Part shown: in pieces, positions 47,158-57,400 of the stretch
Layout: each line of letters opens with the position of its first letter
Numbering within the stretch: the first letter of the stretch is position 1
NCBI RefSeq assembly: GCF_900155885.1
Contig: NZ_FTMB01000007.1
Location: 1 to 64,000, forward strand
DNA from: Rhizobium sp. RU20A
GTDB taxonomy: Bacteria; Pseudomonadota; Alphaproteobacteria; Rhizobiales; Rhizobiaceae
Length of the DNA stretch: 64,000 nt
Direction: 5' to 3'
Notes under the pieces: generated by a model
The model's input: the letters and a program-made list of their open reading frames with translations, nothing else
Database searches by the model: none
Told to the model about the DNA's origin: nothing
Made by a program: the position numbers and the translations under genes

Positions 47158-49145
47158 TCGGCCGGCTCCGGGGTTGCTGCTTTTGCATGACGCCGGGCCT
47201 TGGCGGGCGCCCCCACGCGCAGGCGCCGGTCGGTCAGCGAGACGGCGCCGCCCGCCATCATCAGCAGAGTCCCGCCCCAGATGCACAGCACGAAAGGCTT
47301 CCACCAGATGCGCACCACGATGCCGCCGTCCGCCATGGGATCGCCCAGCGAAACGTAGAGCTGGCTGAGCCCGAAGGTGCGAATGCCGGCTTCCGTCGTC
47401 GGCATGCGCCGGGCCGTGAACAGGCGCTTCGACGACCAGATGTCGGTCACTTGTACCCCACCCTTGGATACGGTGAAATGGGCGGATTGCTCGGTGTAGT
47501 TCGGCCCCTGCCCGTCACGCATGCCGTCGAAGGTCAGCGTATAGCCGCCGGCTTGCGCCGTCACGCCGGGCTTCATCTCCACCACCACCTCCTCCTCGAA
47601 GGCCGTCACCGCGACAATCCCGATCAGCGTCACGCCGAGGCCGGCATGGGCGAGTGCCGTCCCGAAGGCCGAGCGCGGCAGGCCCGAGAAGCGCCGCCAG
47701 GCGACGGCCGGTGCCACCTTGCCGATGCCGGAGCGCAGCCAGAGGTCGGCAAAGGAGCCGATGAAGAGGTAAAAGCCCAGCGCAAGGCCCGCATAGGCCA
47801 GCACCGGCGCCCCGGTTTCGACATAGGCCCAGACAAGGGCCGCGACGATACCGATGCCGGCGGCGGCGAAGAGGCGCTGCCCGGCCGCCAGGAGGTCGCC
47901 GCGCTTCCACGCGAGCAGCGGACCGAAGGGCACGGCAAACAGCAGGGGCAGCATCAGGAGCCCGAAGGTGATGTTGAAGAAGGGCGCGCCGACCGAGATC
48001 TTCTCGCCCGTCAGCCCTTCCAGCACCAGCGGATAGAGCGTGCCCGTCAGCACCGTCGCCGTCGCCGTCGTGAGGATCAGGTTGTTGAAGACCAACGCGC
48101 CCTCGCGCGAGATCGGCGCGAAAAGGCCACCCGCCTTCAGCCGCGTGGCACGCAAGGCGAAAAGCGCAAAGGCGCCGCCGATGAAGATGCAGAGAATGAC
48201 GAGGATGAAGACCCCGCGCGCCGGGTCGGTCGCAAAAGCATGCACCGATGTCAGCACGCCCGAGCGCACGAGGAAGGTGCCAAGCAGGGACAGCGAGAAG
48301 GTGATGATGGCGAGCAGCACCGTCCAGATCTTCAGCGCCTCGCGCTTTTCCATGACGAGCGCGGAGTGGAGCAGCGCGGTGCCGGCGAGCCAGGGCATGA
48401 AGGAGGCGTTTTCGACCGGATCCCAGAACCACCAGCCGCCCCAGCCAAGTTCGTAATAGGCCCAGTAGGAACCCATCGAGATGCCGGCCGTCAGGAAGGC
48501 CCAGGCGGCCAGCGTCCAGGGGCGCACCCAGCGCGCCCAGGCGGCGTCGAGCCGGCCCTCGATGAGGGCGGCCACGGCAAAGGAGAAGCAGACGGAAAAG
48601 CCGACATAGCCGAGATAGAGCAGCGGCGGGTGGATGGCGAGGCCGATATCCTGCAGCACCGGATTGAGGTCGCGGCCCTCGCCCGGGGCCGGCGCGAGGC
48701 GGATGAAGGGGTTGGAGGTCAGCAGGATGAAGAGGCCGAAGGCTGTGGCGATCCAGGCCTGCACGGCCAGCACCAGGGCCTTCAACTGTTCCGGCAGGTT
48801 GCGGCCGAAGACAACGACGAGCGCCGAGAAAAAAGTGAGGATGAGGAGCCAGAGCAGCATCGAGCCCTCATGGTTCCCCCAAACGCCCGAGACCTTGTAG
48901 ATCATCGGCTTCATCGAATGGGAGTTTTCCCACACGTTGCTGACCGAAAAATCCGAAACGACGTAGCCATAGGTCAGCGCGCCGAACGAGACAGCGACGA
49001 GCAGGAAGGTGGCCAGCGCCGCCGTCGATCCCACCGACATGGTGGCGCCATCCTGCCGGAGGGCTCCGATCACGGGCAGGATGGACTGGATGATTGCCGT
49101 CGCCAGTGCCAGAACCAGCGCATAATGCCCGATCTCGATGATCAT
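47154..49145 (-). CDS. ccmF: cytochrome c haem lyase subunit CcmF (CycK)
   Basis: 663 residues with about fifteen transmembrane helices. The tryptophan-rich haem-handling motif [30 protein letters not shown] is clear, together with conserved His residues in the membrane part ([20 protein letters not shown]). With CcmH and CcmI it ligates haem to apocytochrome c on the periplasmic face. It overlaps ccmE and ccmH by four bases each. Confidence 0.97.
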   Translation of the reverse strand: MIIEIGHYALVLALATAIIQSILPVIGALRQDGATMSVGSTAALATFLLVAVSFGALTYGYVVSDFSVSNVWENSHSMKPMIYKVSGVWGNHEGSMLLWLLILTFFSALVVVFGRNLPEQLKALVLAVQAWIATAFGLFILLTSNPFIRLAPAPGEGRDLNPVLQDIGLAIHPPLLYLGYVGFSVCFSFAVAALIEGRLDAAWARWVRPWTLAAWAFLTAGISMGSYWAYYELGWGGWWFWDPVENASFMPWLAGTALLHSALVMEKREALKIWTVLLAIITFSLSLLGTFLVRSGVLTSVHAFATDPARGVFILVILCIFIGGAFALFALRATRLKAGGLFAPISREGALVFNNLILTTATATVLTGTLYPLVLEGLTGEKISVGAPFFNITFGLLMLPLLFAVPFGPLLAWKRGDLLAAGQRLFAAAGIGIVAALVWAYVETGAPVLAYAGLALGFYLFIGSFADLWLRSGIGKVAPAVAWRRFSGLPRSAFGTALAHAGLGVTLIGIVAVTAFEEEVVVEMKPGVTAQAGGYTLTFDGMRDGQGPNYTEQSAHFTVSKGGVQVTDIWSSKRLFTARRMPTTEAGIRTFGLSQLYVSLGDPMADGGIVVRIWWKPFVLCIWGGTLLMMAGGAVSLTDRRLRVGAPAKARRHAKAATPEPAE

Positions 49146-49624
49146 TGCGTCGCCCCGCTGCCGGTATCGGCGTTTGCGCCCTGCCCGTCTCCACCCTGCC
49201 AGACGCCTTGTTTCTTCAGGCGATCGGCGACCTCCTTGGGCATGTAGGTCTCGTCATGCTTGGCAAGGACCGTATCCGCGACGAAAACCGGATTTCCCGG
49301 TTCGAACCTGCCTTCGGTGACCACGCCCTGCCCCTCGCGGAAGAGGTCGGGCAGGATACCGGTATAGGTGACCGGAATGGTGTTGAGGCTGTCGGTCACC
49401 GAGAAGCTGACGGTCGATCCCTCGCCGCGCTTGACCGAGCCCTCCGCCACCAATCCGCCGAGGCGGATGCGGGTGTCCGGCGGCACCGGCGTCTTGGCAA
49501 GGTCTTCCGGCATGTAGAAATAGGCGACAGCCTGGCTGAAGGCGAACATCACCAGCAGCACGGCGGCCAGAAGAAAACTCACCCCACCACCGATAATGGC
49601 CAGCCGTTTCTGCTTGCGGGTCAT
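49142..49624 (-). CDS. ccmE: haem chaperone CcmE (CycJ)
   Basis: 160 residues: a cytoplasmic RKQKR start, one membrane anchor (about 8-28) and a periplasmic OB-fold ([25 protein letters not shown]). The haem-binding His is in [10 protein letters not shown], near the flexible C-terminal tail. CcmE carries haem from CcmC/CcmD to CcmF. Start and stop overlap its neighbours in ATGA arrangements, so ccmI-E-F-H are translationally coupled. Confidence 0.96.
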   Translation of the reverse strand: MTRKQKRLAIIGGGVSFLLAAVLLVMFAFSQAVAYFYMPEDLAKTPVPPDTRIRLGGLVAEGSVKRGEGSTVSFSVTDSLNTIPVTYTGILPDLFREGQGVVTEGRFEPGNPVFVADTVLAKHDETYMPKEVADRLKKQGVWQGGDGQGANADTGSGATQ

Positions 49625-50799
49625 TTGCCCTCTCCCTCAGCGGGTGCTGCTTGCGGTGCGGACAGGCCGAGTTCCTGTGCCAGCGCCAGCAATTGCTGCC
49701 CCTCCGCGCCATCGGCGGGGAAGGTTTTCAGGCCCGTCCCTAGCGCCTCTGCCGCCTTGTCCCTTTGATCCAGCACAACATAGGACCGAATAAGGCGGGC
49801 CCAGCCTTCGAAATTCTTCGGGTCGTCCTTCAGCCGGGCGGCGAGACTGTCCACCATGCCGCGAATCATCTGCTGGCGGTCGCCCGCTTCCATGCCGGAG
49901 GCGGCAGCCACATCGTCGGCCGTCGGGTTGCCCGGCGCCTTGGCGGTCTCTTCCGGCGCGGCCGCCTGCGCGGTTCCGCTGCGCAGGGAGGTCACATGGT
50001 CATTGACGGCGCCGAGCCAGGGCGCATCCTTCGGCGCCTCGGCCGCCAGCTGTTCGAAGGCCGTCAGCGCCGCCTCGCGCTTGCCCTCCTGCTCAAGGCC
50101 GAGAGCGAGATAAAATTGCGCCCGGGCGTCCTTCGGGTCAAGCACCAGGGCCTTTTGCAGCGCCTCCTGCGCCTCGGTCGTCACCAGCCCGCCGGAGAGT
50201 GCGACCTGTGCCTCGGCATAGCCCCCGAGCCGGTCGGGCGTCGCGCCGAGAATGTCGAGCGCCCGCGCATAGGCGTTCGCCGCATCGTCGAACCTGCCGG
50301 CCCGCATGTAGATCGGCGCCAGCAGGTCCCAGCCCGCGCCGTCGCCCGGGTTGGTCGCCAGATGGTTTTCGGCGCGCGCCAGGAGAACATTCATGTCGTC
50401 GCCGGGATTGGCGAGACGGGCCGCCAGCGGCTGGTCCGGCATTTCCGGGCTGCCGGTCCGCAGGTAGAAGCCAAGCCCCACGGCGGGAAGACAGAGAAAG
50501 ATCAGCGCAAACCCAAGCCGCCGCAGCAGCGGTGACCCGGCCGAGGCGCTGGCCTTATTGGCGGCATCGGTGGCGGCGAAGAGGCGCCGGGCAATTTCGG
50601 CCCGCGCCAGTTCCGCCTCGCCGCTCGTGATCAGCCCCGATGCGCGGTCGCGCTCCAGCTCGTCCAGTTGGTCGCGATAAACGGAAACGTCGTGTCCGGC
50701 GGCCGGGCTGGCCGATAGCTTGCCGGCCCGCAAAAGCGGCAACATGACGAGGGCGGCGGCTGCGGCCGTCAAGGCCGACACGATGATCCAGAAAAGCAT
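49621..50799 (-). CDS. ccmI: cytochrome c maturation protein CcmI (CycH)
   Basis: 392 residues. Two N-terminal membrane helices (about 2-22 and 92-112) flank a cytoplasmic leucine/arginine-rich loop ([34 protein letters not shown], the CcmI signature), then a periplasmic TPR domain ([32 protein letters not shown] and following) that grips apocytochrome c. First gene of the coupled ccm set. The start is ATG 50799; a TTG at 50808 would add three residues. Confidence 0.93.
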   Translation of the reverse strand: MLFWIIVSALTAAAAALVMLPLLRAGKLSASPAAGHDVSVYRDQLDELERDRASGLITSGEAELARAEIARRLFAATDAANKASASAGSPLLRRLGFALIFLCLPAVGLGFYLRTGSPEMPDQPLAARLANPGDDMNVLLARAENHLATNPGDGAGWDLLAPIYMRAGRFDDAANAYARALDILGATPDRLGGYAEAQVALSGGLVTTEAQEALQKALVLDPKDARAQFYLALGLEQEGKREAALTAFEQLAAEAPKDAPWLGAVNDHVTSLRSGTAQAAAPEETAKAPGNPTADDVAAASGMEAGDRQQMIRGMVDSLAARLKDDPKNFEGWARLIRSYVVLDQRDKAAEALGTGLKTFPADGAEGQQLLALAQELGLSAPQAAPAEGEGK

Positions 50800-50894
50800 A
50801 CCGCTCAATTACTATGCGGCCCTGCCCATTCCAACATCAAAGACTGGCCACACCGAAATTTGAGGCGTTTCGCCGCAAGAGCGAGAGCTGGCGA

Positions 50895-51353
50895 TCAGCC
50901 GAGCGGCGTCCAGCTGCCGTTCGGGTTGCGGCAGGCCACGCCCCGTGCGGTCTGCGTCTGGCTGCCGGCAACGATGGTGTGGCTGTATTGGCGGCAGTTC
51001 TGCGAACCCACCTGATAGGGCGCCGCGGCGACCACTTCGCCGGATATGGCGCTTCCCTTCCAGGCGACGGGCTGGCCGCCCGGCGCTGCTTCCAGCGCGC
51101 GATATTCGGCCTCGAGCGCCCGCTGGCGATCGGCCCTGCCGAGGTCGGCCGAAGGAAGACGTCCGATAATTCCGCCCTGCAGCGCAGCAAGATAGGTCTG
51201 CGAGCCCGTCGTCGCCGCTGCCGAGCTTCCGCCCAGCGCCGCGGTCAACGGCGCCCGTGCCGTCGTCGTGCAGGCCGCCAGGGCCATGCATGCAAAGGCT
51301 ACGCAGACCGACTTCACGCCCGCATCAAACTGCTTCAACGCCCTACCCATCAT
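50895..51353 (-). CDS. outer-membrane surface-antigen-like lipoprotein
   Basis: 152 residues with a lipoprotein signal (VCVAFACMALAACT, lipobox LAAC). The mature part begins with Ala/Gly-rich stretches (AALGGSSAAATTGSQTYL...GIIG), and the C-terminus (CRQYSHTIVAGSQTQTARGVACRNPNGSW) matches the RT0821/Lpp0805-type surface antigen family related to 17-kDa antigens. Function unknown. It sits between feuQ and ccmI on the same strand; 95 bases separate it from ccmI. The start is one of two adjacent ATG codons (51353/51350). Confidence 0.8.
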   Translation of the reverse strand: MMGRALKQFDAGVKSVCVAFACMALAACTTTARAPLTAALGGSSAAATTGSQTYLAALQGGIIGRLPSADLGRADRQRALEAEYRALEAAPGGQPVAWKGSAISGEVVAAAPYQVGSQNCRQYSHTIVAGSQTQTARGVACRNPNGSWTPLG

Positions 51354-51534
51354 GCCCGTTTCCCGCTGTCCTGCCGCGCCGTCCCCTGTAAAGGAGGATA
51401 ACGCCCGATCCGCCTGTCTTTTGACATTCGCCGCCCGTGGACGCAATCGCAGCAAACGGCATTCATCACATTTGTCCAACCTCATGGCCGCACGCTTGAA
51501 GCGCCAGACAAAGTTGGCGCGGGGCTGCGATGCG

Positions 51535-52923
51535 TCAAGTCGCCACCGGCAGCACCAGGTCGGCCTTCAGGCCGCCGAGCGACCCGCGCGAAAGGCTGAG
51601 CGTGCCCTGATATTCCGAGACGATTTCCGAGACGATGGACAGGCCGAGTCCCGTGCCCGGCTTGCTTTCGTCCAGCCGCCGGCCGCGTTTCAGGGCATAG
51701 GCGATCTCGTCCGGCTCCAGCCCCGGCCCGTCATCCTCGACGGCGATCGTCGCCCAGTGCTTGCGCGCTGCATCCGGCCCGCTGACCCCGTCCGGCGCTG
51801 CCCGGACGACGATCCTGACCTCGCTCACGGCAAAGCGCGCGGCGTTCTCCAGGAGGTTGCCGACCGTCTCTTCCACATCCTGCTGTTCCATGGCGAGAAT
51901 CAGCACGGGCGGATCGACATCCAGGGTGAAGACGCGCTCGGCATGCAGGCGCCGCATCACACGGATCAGGCGCTCCAGCGTCGGCTCCACATCGGTGCGC
52001 GCCAGCACCGTCTCGCGCTGGGCGGCGATGCGGGCACGGTTGAGGTAGGACTGCACCTGCGACTGCATGGCCTCGGCCTGCATGCGGATCACCTCCGAAT
52101 GCGGCGTCTCCAGCACCCGCGCCTCGTTGAGCAGCACCGCGATCGGCGTCTTCAGCGAGTGGGCGAGATTGCCGACCTGCATGCGGGCGCGCTCAACGAT
52201 GCGCCGGTTGCTCTCGATCAGCGCGTTCATCTCGGTGGTGAGCGGCATGATTTCGCGCGGGAATTCGCCGTCCAGACGCTCGCTCTCCCCGGCCCGGATC
52301 TTCTCCAGCGAGCGCCGCGCGCCATCGAGCGGTCTCAACCCGAAGAGAATGGCGAGTGCGTTCATGCCGAGGCCGCCGAGACCGAAGATGGAGAGCGCGA
52401 TGGCGAGGTTGCGGTCGAAGGCGTTGACGTCGGCCTCAAGGACCGCGCGGTTGCCGGCCACGCGAAAGCGCGCCGTGCGCCCGTCAATATCGAGCACCAC
52501 CTCGGTTTCGGCCACTTCCACCGAATTTCCGAAGCTGTCCTTCGTCGTGTAGAAGCGCTCGTAGCGGAAGTCGAAGGGCACCTCGTCGACGCTGACGATT
52601 GGCAGCGTCCCGGAGCCGAGCGAGGTGGAGACCAGCGGCGCCGTCTTGAACTCGCCGATCGGCTCGACGATCCAGTACCAGCCGGTCTGCGGCTGGGAAA
52701 AGCGCAGGTCTCCCAGTTGCGGACTGCCGGACAGCGCCGCCTTGTCGTTGACGGTCACCGAGTTGATGACGTTGTAGAGCTGGGCGCGCAAGAGGTCCTG
52801 GAAGCCGCGCTCGGAGCCGCGCCGGTAGAGGGTGGAGATGGTCACGCCCGTCACCACGAGCGCCAGCGCCGCCCAGATGGTCGAGACCAGCAGAACGCGG
52901 ATCGTGAGGGATCTAATGGCCAT
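51535..52923 (-). CDS. feuQ: sensor histidine kinase FeuQ
   Basis: 462 residues: transmembrane helices at about 10-30 and 165-187 around a periplasmic domain, HAMP-like linker, HisKA-like segment with the acceptor His in MQVGNLAHSLKTPIAVLLNEAR (PhoQ-type), and HATPase (NLLENAARFAVSEV, VEDDGPGLEPD, PGTGLGLSIV). It overlaps feuP by 11 bases. The position next to cycHJKL (ccmIEFH) is that reported for feuPQ in Rhizobium leguminosarum, where the pair was linked to iron uptake; in Sinorhizobium meliloti FeuPQ controls export of cyclic glucan through ndvA. Confidence 0.87.
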   Translation of the reverse strand: MAIRSLTIRVLLVSTIWAALALVVTGVTISTLYRRGSERGFQDLLRAQLYNVINSVTVNDKAALSGSPQLGDLRFSQPQTGWYWIVEPIGEFKTAPLVSTSLGSGTLPIVSVDEVPFDFRYERFYTTKDSFGNSVEVAETEVVLDIDGRTARFRVAGNRAVLEADVNAFDRNLAIALSIFGLGGLGMNALAILFGLRPLDGARRSLEKIRAGESERLDGEFPREIMPLTTEMNALIESNRRIVERARMQVGNLAHSLKTPIAVLLNEARVLETPHSEVIRMQAEAMQSQVQSYLNRARIAAQRETVLARTDVEPTLERLIRVMRRLHAERVFTLDVDPPVLILAMEQQDVEETVGNLLENAARFAVSEVRIVVRAAPDGVSGPDAARKHWATIAVEDDGPGLEPDEIAYALKRGRRLDESKPGTGLGLSIVSEIVSEYQGTLSLSRGSLGGLKADLVLPVAT

Positions 52924-53584
52924 TGCCGGGCGCTTGCATCCGGTAGCCGAGGCCACGCACCGTCTCGATCAGGTCATTGCCGATCTTCTTGCGCAGGCGG
53001 CCGACAAAGACCTCGATCGTGTTGGAATCGCGGTCGAAATCCTGGTCGTACATGTGCTCGACCAGCTCGGTGCGGGACACGACCTGCCCCATATGGTGCA
53101 TGAGGTAGGACAGCAGCCGGAATTCGTGCGAGGTCAGCTTCAACTGCACCCCGTCCACCGTCGCCTTGGAGCCCTTGGTGTCGAGGCGCACGGGGCCGCA
53201 GACGATCTCGGAGCTCGCATGGCCGGCGGCGCGGCGGATCAGCGCGCGAATGCGGGCCAGCACCTCCTCCACATGGAAGGGCTTGGTGACGTAATCGTCG
53301 GCACCGGCGTCGATGCCGCTCACCTTGTCGCTCCAGCGGTCGCGGGCGGTCAGGATCAGCACCGGCATGCGCTTGGCCGCAGCGCGCCACTTCTCCAGCA
53401 CGGTGATGCCGTCCATCTCCGGCAGGCCGATGTCGAGGATGACGGCGTCATAGGGCTCGGTGTCGCCGAGAAAATGGCCTTCCTCGCCGTCATGGGCCTG
53501 ATCGACGACGTATCCCGCTTCCTTCAGCGCCTCGGTCAGCTGCCGGTTCAGGTTCTCATCGTCCTCGACCACGAGTATGCGCAT
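52913..53584 (-). CDS. feuP: response regulator FeuP
   Basis: 223 residues, OmpR/PhoP-type. Receiver: ILVVEDDENLN, phospho-Asp in VILDIGLPEMDG, ILTARDRWSDKV, KPFHVEEVLARI; DNA-binding winged helix LTSHEFRLLSYLMHHMGQVVSRTELVEHMYDQDFDRDSNTIEVFVGRLRKKI. Its stop is inside the start region of feuQ. The upstream small gene at 53769 corresponds in size and place to feuN of S. meliloti. Confidence 0.88.
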   Translation of the reverse strand: MRILVVEDDENLNRQLTEALKEAGYVVDQAHDGEEGHFLGDTEPYDAVILDIGLPEMDGITVLEKWRAAAKRMPVLILTARDRWSDKVSGIDAGADDYVTKPFHVEEVLARIRALIRRAAGHASSEIVCGPVRLDTKGSKATVDGVQLKLTSHEFRLLSYLMHHMGQVVSRTELVEHMYDQDFDRDSNTIEVFVGRLRKKIGNDLIETVRGLGYRMQAPGNGH

Positions 53585-53768
53585 CTATGCCTTGCTCCGT
53601 TCCACCTGGCTCCGGCACCGCCCCGTCGGGTCGCGCCGGCCCTGTTCTTGCCGCCTCTCATGGCAGCGTATCATGATGGAATTGCGGGCACGCCGCGTTT
53701 TCCCCCATGCCGCCCCCGTCCGGCCCCAATTATGACGCCCCGTTGCCGAGGCCGGTCCTGCCAGCGCC

Positions 53769-54020
53769 TCAGGGCTGCTCGCGGCGGATGATCTTCTCGC
53801 GCCGCTCGCCGTCCTTGTTCTTGAGAACGATGACCTCGCAGGTCCCGTCGCTCTTGGGAATGGCCGACAGCAGAATGCCACCGGTCTCGGCAACGACCCG
53901 GGCGGCAGCAGCGGCGCAGTCTTCGGCAGCCAGAATCACGCCCCCGCCATCCGCGCGCGGCGGAACGCTCGGGCCGGACAGTCCGACAGCAAGCACGGCA
54001 ATGATGATCGGTGACGACAT
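53769..54020 (-). CDS. feuN: small exported protein, FeuN candidate
   Basis: 83 residues: signal-like start (MSSPIIIAVLAVGLSGPSV), a short PepSY-like alpha/beta part (AAAARVVAETGGILLSAIPKSDGTCEVIVLKNKDG) with two cysteines and a basic tail. It is 184 bases upstream of feuP on the same strand. In Sinorhizobium meliloti a small protein of about this size, FeuN, is encoded directly upstream of feuP and restrains FeuPQ signalling. Size, export signal and position support the match; sequence identity to FeuN could not be checked, hence the moderate confidence. Confidence 0.65.
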   Translation of the reverse strand: MSSPIIIAVLAVGLSGPSVPPRADGGGVILAAEDCAAAAARVVAETGGILLSAIPKSDGTCEVIVLKNKDGERREKIIRREQP

Positions 54021-54203
54021 GGTTGCACTTTCGACAGGGAAGTGATCGTGGTCAAGGGTTTATCCGAATGCGGCTGAATGCGGAATGAATGTCGGCCGTC
54101 GTTTTTGCACCGCACACTCTCACCCCGACCACCGCTGCCGAGGCGGCAGTTCCCGCCCCGGTCATAGCCTACGCATCTGCCCTTGCAGCCGTTCAAATGG
54201 TCG

Positions 54204-54410
54204 TTACCGCAGCCGCTTGTCGGCGGAAAGGCGCCCATAAACGGCGATCAGGCCACCGACGGCGCCGGCAATGGCGGTGAGGGCTTCGGTCACGTCATGG
54301 GCCGTCCCTTCCGGGAGGTTGACGCCGAATAGGCCGGCCAGCGATGCGCCGACAGCGACGATACCGCCCCAGACGGCCTTCGATTCGTACCAGTTCTTCA
54401 TGTCGATCAT
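54204..54410 (-). CDS. holin-like small membrane protein at the end of the GTA cluster
   Basis: 68 residues with two hydrophobic segments (VWGGIVAVGASLAGLFG, about 13-29, and ALTAIAGAVGGLIAVYG, about 43-59) separated by a polar stretch and ending with a basic tail (RLSADKRLR), the layout of a class II-type holin. The start MIDMKNWYESK has a strong AAAGGAGAGG upstream. It follows the baseplate gene by 37 bases and may serve release of GTA particles or be a cargo-less remnant; RcGTA lysis genes are elsewhere, so this is inference. Confidence 0.72.
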   Translation of the reverse strand: MIDMKNWYESKAVWGGIVAVGASLAGLFGVNLPEGTAHDVTEALTAIAGAVGGLIAVYGRLSADKRLR

Positions 54411-54447
54411 GTGCCTCTCCTTTGCTGTTGAAGGATGTGTGCCGCCA

Positions 54448-57400
54448 TCAGGGCGCAAGCCGCGCCGTCGCCGGCAGGCCATTGGCCATGCGCGCGCCGA
54501 TCTGGCGCACACGGATGGCGATGGTCTCCTGCGGCGCGCCGAAATCCGCGATCTCCTCGCTCGCCGCATAGGTCCATCGATCGGTCGTCGTCTCCGCGCG
54601 GCGCAGCACATCCGCGCCCGCGAGCACCTCGATGCGGTAGCGCTCCTCCGGCTCGTCCAGCGGCACGTCGCCGTCGAACCATGTGTCGGCCTCGATCCGT
54701 CCGCGCCGCAGCCAGCCGAAGACCACGCTGCCATCGTCCTGCCGGCGGGCGCGAAGGTGCACGGGCGCCAGCGGCGTCACGGCGCGCAGGCCGCCCGCAA
54801 AGACCTGCGGCCCCACCGGCGGCAAAGCGCGGCCCGCCGCTTCGGCGATCCAGTTGAGGCTCCGGCCCGCCTCGTCGGCGGCCAGCGCCAGCGAGGTCAC
54901 CGCCTCGTCCAGCATCAGGAAGCGGTCCCCGGCGGCAAAGCCCGCCGACATGGCGTCGTCGGTGCCGAAGAGGCCGCGCAGCAGGCCCGTCAGCCGGAAA
55001 CGGCCCGCCGCGATTTCTTCGGCGGCGGTGAAGGCGATGACTTCCAGACGCCCATCGCCGGCCACAAGCACGGCGCGGTTGGCACCGTTCAGCACATCGC
55101 CGGGAGACACCGAAGAGAGGCCACCGAAGGAGAGATCGACCACCAGCGCCTGCCGGCGGTCAAAACGCCCGCAAACGCCCGCCCCCAGCGCCTCGACCAG
55201 CCGGCCAAGCCGCGCCGGCCGGTCGATCCGGCAGCGCAGGCGATAGCCTTCGCCGGTTGCGGAGGACGACAGCACCGTGCTGCGCCAGGGCCGCGCCAGC
55301 ACCGCCGCGCTGGCAAAGCTTTCCGGCGCGGCATTGCCCATCATCGGCAGGTCCATCAGCACCACGACCGGCTGGTAGCCATCGGAGGCCTCGCGCCGCG
55401 GCGTGGCGGCAGCGGTTTCCCCCGAGGATGCCGAGAGCGCCGGGCCGGCCGCGAAAGCGCGGGCCTCGATCCGCCGCATCGCCCCGTCCTCGATCCGCTC
55501 CACCAGCCAGAGGCCCGCCGGCCCGTCGGCAAGGCGCAGCCGGTCGCCCGGCTCGACCGCGATCTCGCTCGGCGAGAGGTGAAAGGTCAGACGCCGGCGG
55601 GCGAGCTGTTGGTCGGCGAGCGCCGTCTCCATCGCCGCTTCGGCCGCTGTCTCGTGCAGCGTTCCCGGCAGGGACAGGCTCAGCGTGCGCTCGCCGGCCG
55701 GGCCGAGGCGGCGCGAGCGCAGCGTGCGCCGCTCATAGTCGCGGCTGGCATCGTAAAGGTCCAGCACCGCGCCGGTTGCAAAGTCGCTCGCATGGCCGAT
55801 CGTCTCCTCGATCCGCCCGCCCTCCTCCGGCTCCGCCAGCACATCGATACGGCGCGCGGGCGCCGCAAGGCGCGCCGGCACGCAGAGCGTCAGCCGCCCG
55901 CCATGGTCGCCCGCCGCAATGCCGTAAAGCGCCATCAGCGGCTCGATCAGGCTGCGGGCCGAGGCCGGCCCGTCCTGCACGATGCCGTCGAGATCGCCGC
56001 AAAGACCCGTGATATCCGCATCCGTCACGCCGTGGTCGGCGAGCACGGCCGAGACGACATCCCGGAGCGTCCCGGCGCCCAGCCGCCCGTTCAGCCAGTG
56101 GCCCGTCGCCCAGTTGGTCCCGTCTGCGAAAAGCGCCCGGTTCAGCGGAAAGGCCGGAACGGGCCGCGCATCCCAGGTCCAGACGAACATGTGGTCGGGA
56201 TCGACCGGCCCGCCGGCATCGGCCCAAGAAGAGAGCATCGCCTCCAGATAGCGCCGCTGCATCGCATCACTGCGCCGCCCGCGTGAGAAATAGGGCAGCG
56301 CCGATTCGGCCGATTTTGGATCGACGAAGACATTCGGCTGATTGGCGCCGTGGTCGATGGCGGGGCAGCCGAGTTCGGTGAACCAGACCGGCTTCATGCC
56401 CGGCAGCCAGGCGGTCGGCACCGCGCTTTCGCCGGTGGATGTGCGGTCATAATGCCGGTTGCCCCACCAGCTCGCGATATCCTTCACGCGGTAGACCCAG
56501 GGTTTGCCGGCCATGCCGTCGGTGATCGGCGTGCGCTGGCGCGCGGCACGATCTTGCGGGCTTGCATAGAACCAGTCATAGCCCTCGCCGCCGCGCGCCA
56601 TGGCCCGCATGGCGTCCTCATCCTCGGCATGGGCAAAACCATCCGGATTGCCGCTGCCGATATCGCCGTCCCGCCAGTCGGCGAGAGGCAGATAGGCATC
56701 GATCCCGACCGCATCGATCTCTGGCGCCGCCCACAGCGCGTCGAGATGGTAGCGGAACGCCCCGCCCCCGAGATCGAGCCCGGCATATTCGCTCCAGTCG
56801 GCCGCATAGGTCAGCTTCGTCGCCGGCCCCAGCGCGGCGCGCACATCGCTCGCCAGCGCCACCAGCCCCTCGACGAAGGGAAAGGCGCCGGCCTCGTCCC
56901 GCACGCGCGTCAGCCCGCGCATTTCCGAGCCGATGATGAAGCCGTCGACCCCGCCCGCAAGCGCGGCGAGCTTCGCATGATGCAGCACGAAGCGGCGATA
57001 GCCCTCGTCGCTCGCAGGCGCCACCGGCAGCCCGCCGGAAACGTCGAAATCATCATAGGCGATGGTCCCCAGAAAGGCCTCGACCGTGCTGCGCCCCGCC
57101 GCCGTGCCATCCGCCGTTCCCGGCCGTCCGGGGGCCGGATGGCACGTCAGCCGTCCGCGCCAGGGATAGGCCGCCTGCTCGGCCCCGCCATAGGGGTCCG
57201 GCAGCCCGTTGCCCGGCGGCACGTCCATCATCAGGAAGGGGTAGAGATAGACCTTGAGCCCCCGCGCCGTGAGGTCAGCGATCGCCGCCAGCACGCTGGC
57301 ATCCGAGGGTGTCCCGCCATAGGCAGGACCATCGGCGCCCCCGCTGACGAGATGCGCCGCCGTCCGGTCGAGCCCCGCGACCCGCCACTCCCGGCTCTCG

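Noticed and set aside
53585-53893. 102-codon minus-strand ORF between feuP and the feuN-like gene
   Set aside because: Overlaps the better-supported 83-codon exported ORF in another frame and is Arg/Ser-rich with no structure.
54271-56286. A 671-codon plus-strand frame across the GTA baseplate gene, and similar frames at 56350-59163 and 59794-61482
   Set aside because: All are Arg/Pro-rich shadows of the GTA genes, which are recognised on the minus strand and arranged in the expected order.
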